Shown here: piece by piece, positions 63,776 through 64,000 of the stretch | Numbering within the stretch: the stretch's first letter is position 1 | Layout: the number at the start of each line of letters is the position of its first letter | DNA from: JAKZVK01 sp965248255 | GTDB lineage: Bacteria > Acidobacteriota > Terriglobia > Bryobacterales > UBA6623 | Length of the DNA: 64,000 bases | Reading direction: 5' to 3' | Assembly (NCBI GenBank): GCA_965248255.1 | Contig: CBDFIW010000004.1 | Span: 1,674,001-1,738,000 of the forward strand | The notes under the pieces: generated by a model | The model's database searches: none | Seen by the model: the letters and a program-made list of their open reading frames with translations, nothing else | What the model was told of the DNA's origin: nothing | Translations under genes and position numbers: made by a program

Positions 63776-64000
63776 ACATATATAGATGCTCCACACTATC
63801 AAAAAGTGTCATAATAATTTGCGGGATTCAATAAGGAAGGCGACTGAGGGGATCTCGAAGGCCTTCGTGGGCATTAGAGAGGTTGGGGGCTTCCGGCTAT
63901 CGGAGGTCACGATTGGGATCGAGGTAAATGGGGAGGGTGGAGTAAGTTTCATCGGAGCCTCCAAGGTCGGGGGCTCCGCGGCAATCCAAATGAAGTTTAC

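Larger units (their letters stand above)
62738..63831 (-). mobile_element. IS630-family element, copy 3 (1094 bp)
   Basis: Same ends and length as copy 1; TA at 62736-62737 and 63832-63833. Only a few base differences from copy 1 were noticed (for example Ile to Thr in the VTDFLKAL segment and Thr to Ile before GDEF), so transposition was recent. It splits the Trypco1-like gene. Confidence 0.93.
62615..64000 (+). pseudogene. Trypco1-like (CU044_2847-type) protein, interrupted by IS630, runs off the window
   Basis: ATG 62615, with GGAG seven bases upstream, opens MASRKNDSHDETIPFLVEVQ and reads to CTA (62735-62737), where IS630 copy 3 starts. Removing the element and one TA, the frame continues at 63834 without a stop to the window end: RKATEGISKAFVGIREVGGF, RLSEVTIGIEVNGEGGVSFI, GASKVGGSAAIQMKF. 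The pattern IPFLVEV, then EVGGF-x-L-x-EVxIGxEVNxEGGV fits Trypsin-co-occurring domain 1, found with trypsin-like peptidases in conflict systems. As it stands translation adds five residues and stops at 62752. Confidence 0.65.

Overview
The window is GC-rich, densely coding bacterial chromosome. The best lineage hint is Acidobacteriota, probably near Solibacter/Bryobacterales. It carries two large secreted SBBP-repeat proteins with a TIGR03437-like C-terminal domain, a family concentrated in that phylum, together with a small microcompartment locus, a PEGA-domain protein kinase, a secreted sulfatase and a Tat-exported Gfo/Idh/MocA protein. This is an inference from gene content; no rRNA or tRNA gene was seen.

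Layout. 0-12 kb: metabolic and envelope genes (M19 dipeptidase fragment, Nramp-like transporter, carbamoyltransferase with SxtJ-like partner, KDG kinase, repeat lipoprotein, 2-hydroxyacid dehydrogenase, arginine decarboxylase) and an ECF-sigma / membrane protein / periplasmic-sensor-like operon. 12-20 kb: secreted metallo-beta-lactamase-fold protein and the two SBBP paralogues, both with frameshifts. 20-27 kb: housekeeping run acyP-apt-ispE-prs-rplY-pth-rpsF-rpsR-rplI-SDR. 27-31 kb: accessory island with an IS3-family element, a HigBA module, a divergent TIGR02574/ParE module, a decayed third antitoxin and about 1 kb of hairpin-rich noncoding DNA. 31-34 kb: two nitrilase-superfamily amidases bracketed by three copies of a dispersed repeat. 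34-38 kb: scpA-scpB-Rieske-rluB-CoA-binding protein on the minus strand. 38-44 kb: deacetylase-like protein with an inserted GWA-type domain, frameshifted sulfatase, then class II aldolase plus one BMC-H and three BMC-P shell genes, ending exactly at an IS630 copy. 44-57 kb: transglutaminase-type TgpA protein, rimO, yacG, pgpA, beta-propeller, cinA, oxidoreductase, MFS transporter, PEGA kinase. 57-64 kb: a segment bounded by two further IS630 copies, with a membrane protein resembling SLATT/DUF4231 effectors, a CocE-type hydrolase, and a Trypco1-like gene split by IS630.

How the genes work together. The aldolase and shell genes form a minimal sugar-phosphate-cleaving microcompartment module; the aldolase tail looks like an encapsulation peptide. 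ScpA and ScpB act in chromosome condensation. The prs-apt pair makes and uses PRPP next to translation genes. The IS630 copies are nearly identical, which implies recent transposition: one sits in the stop codon of the last shell gene and another splits the Trypco1-like gene, whose frame is restored exactly when the element and one TA are removed. Short GC-rich palindromes with arm sequences that differ but stay complementary are scattered between genes.

Several genes carry single-base frameshifts (both SBBP genes, sulfatase, IS3 orfA, one antitoxin). From sequence alone, real decay cannot be separated from assembly error.
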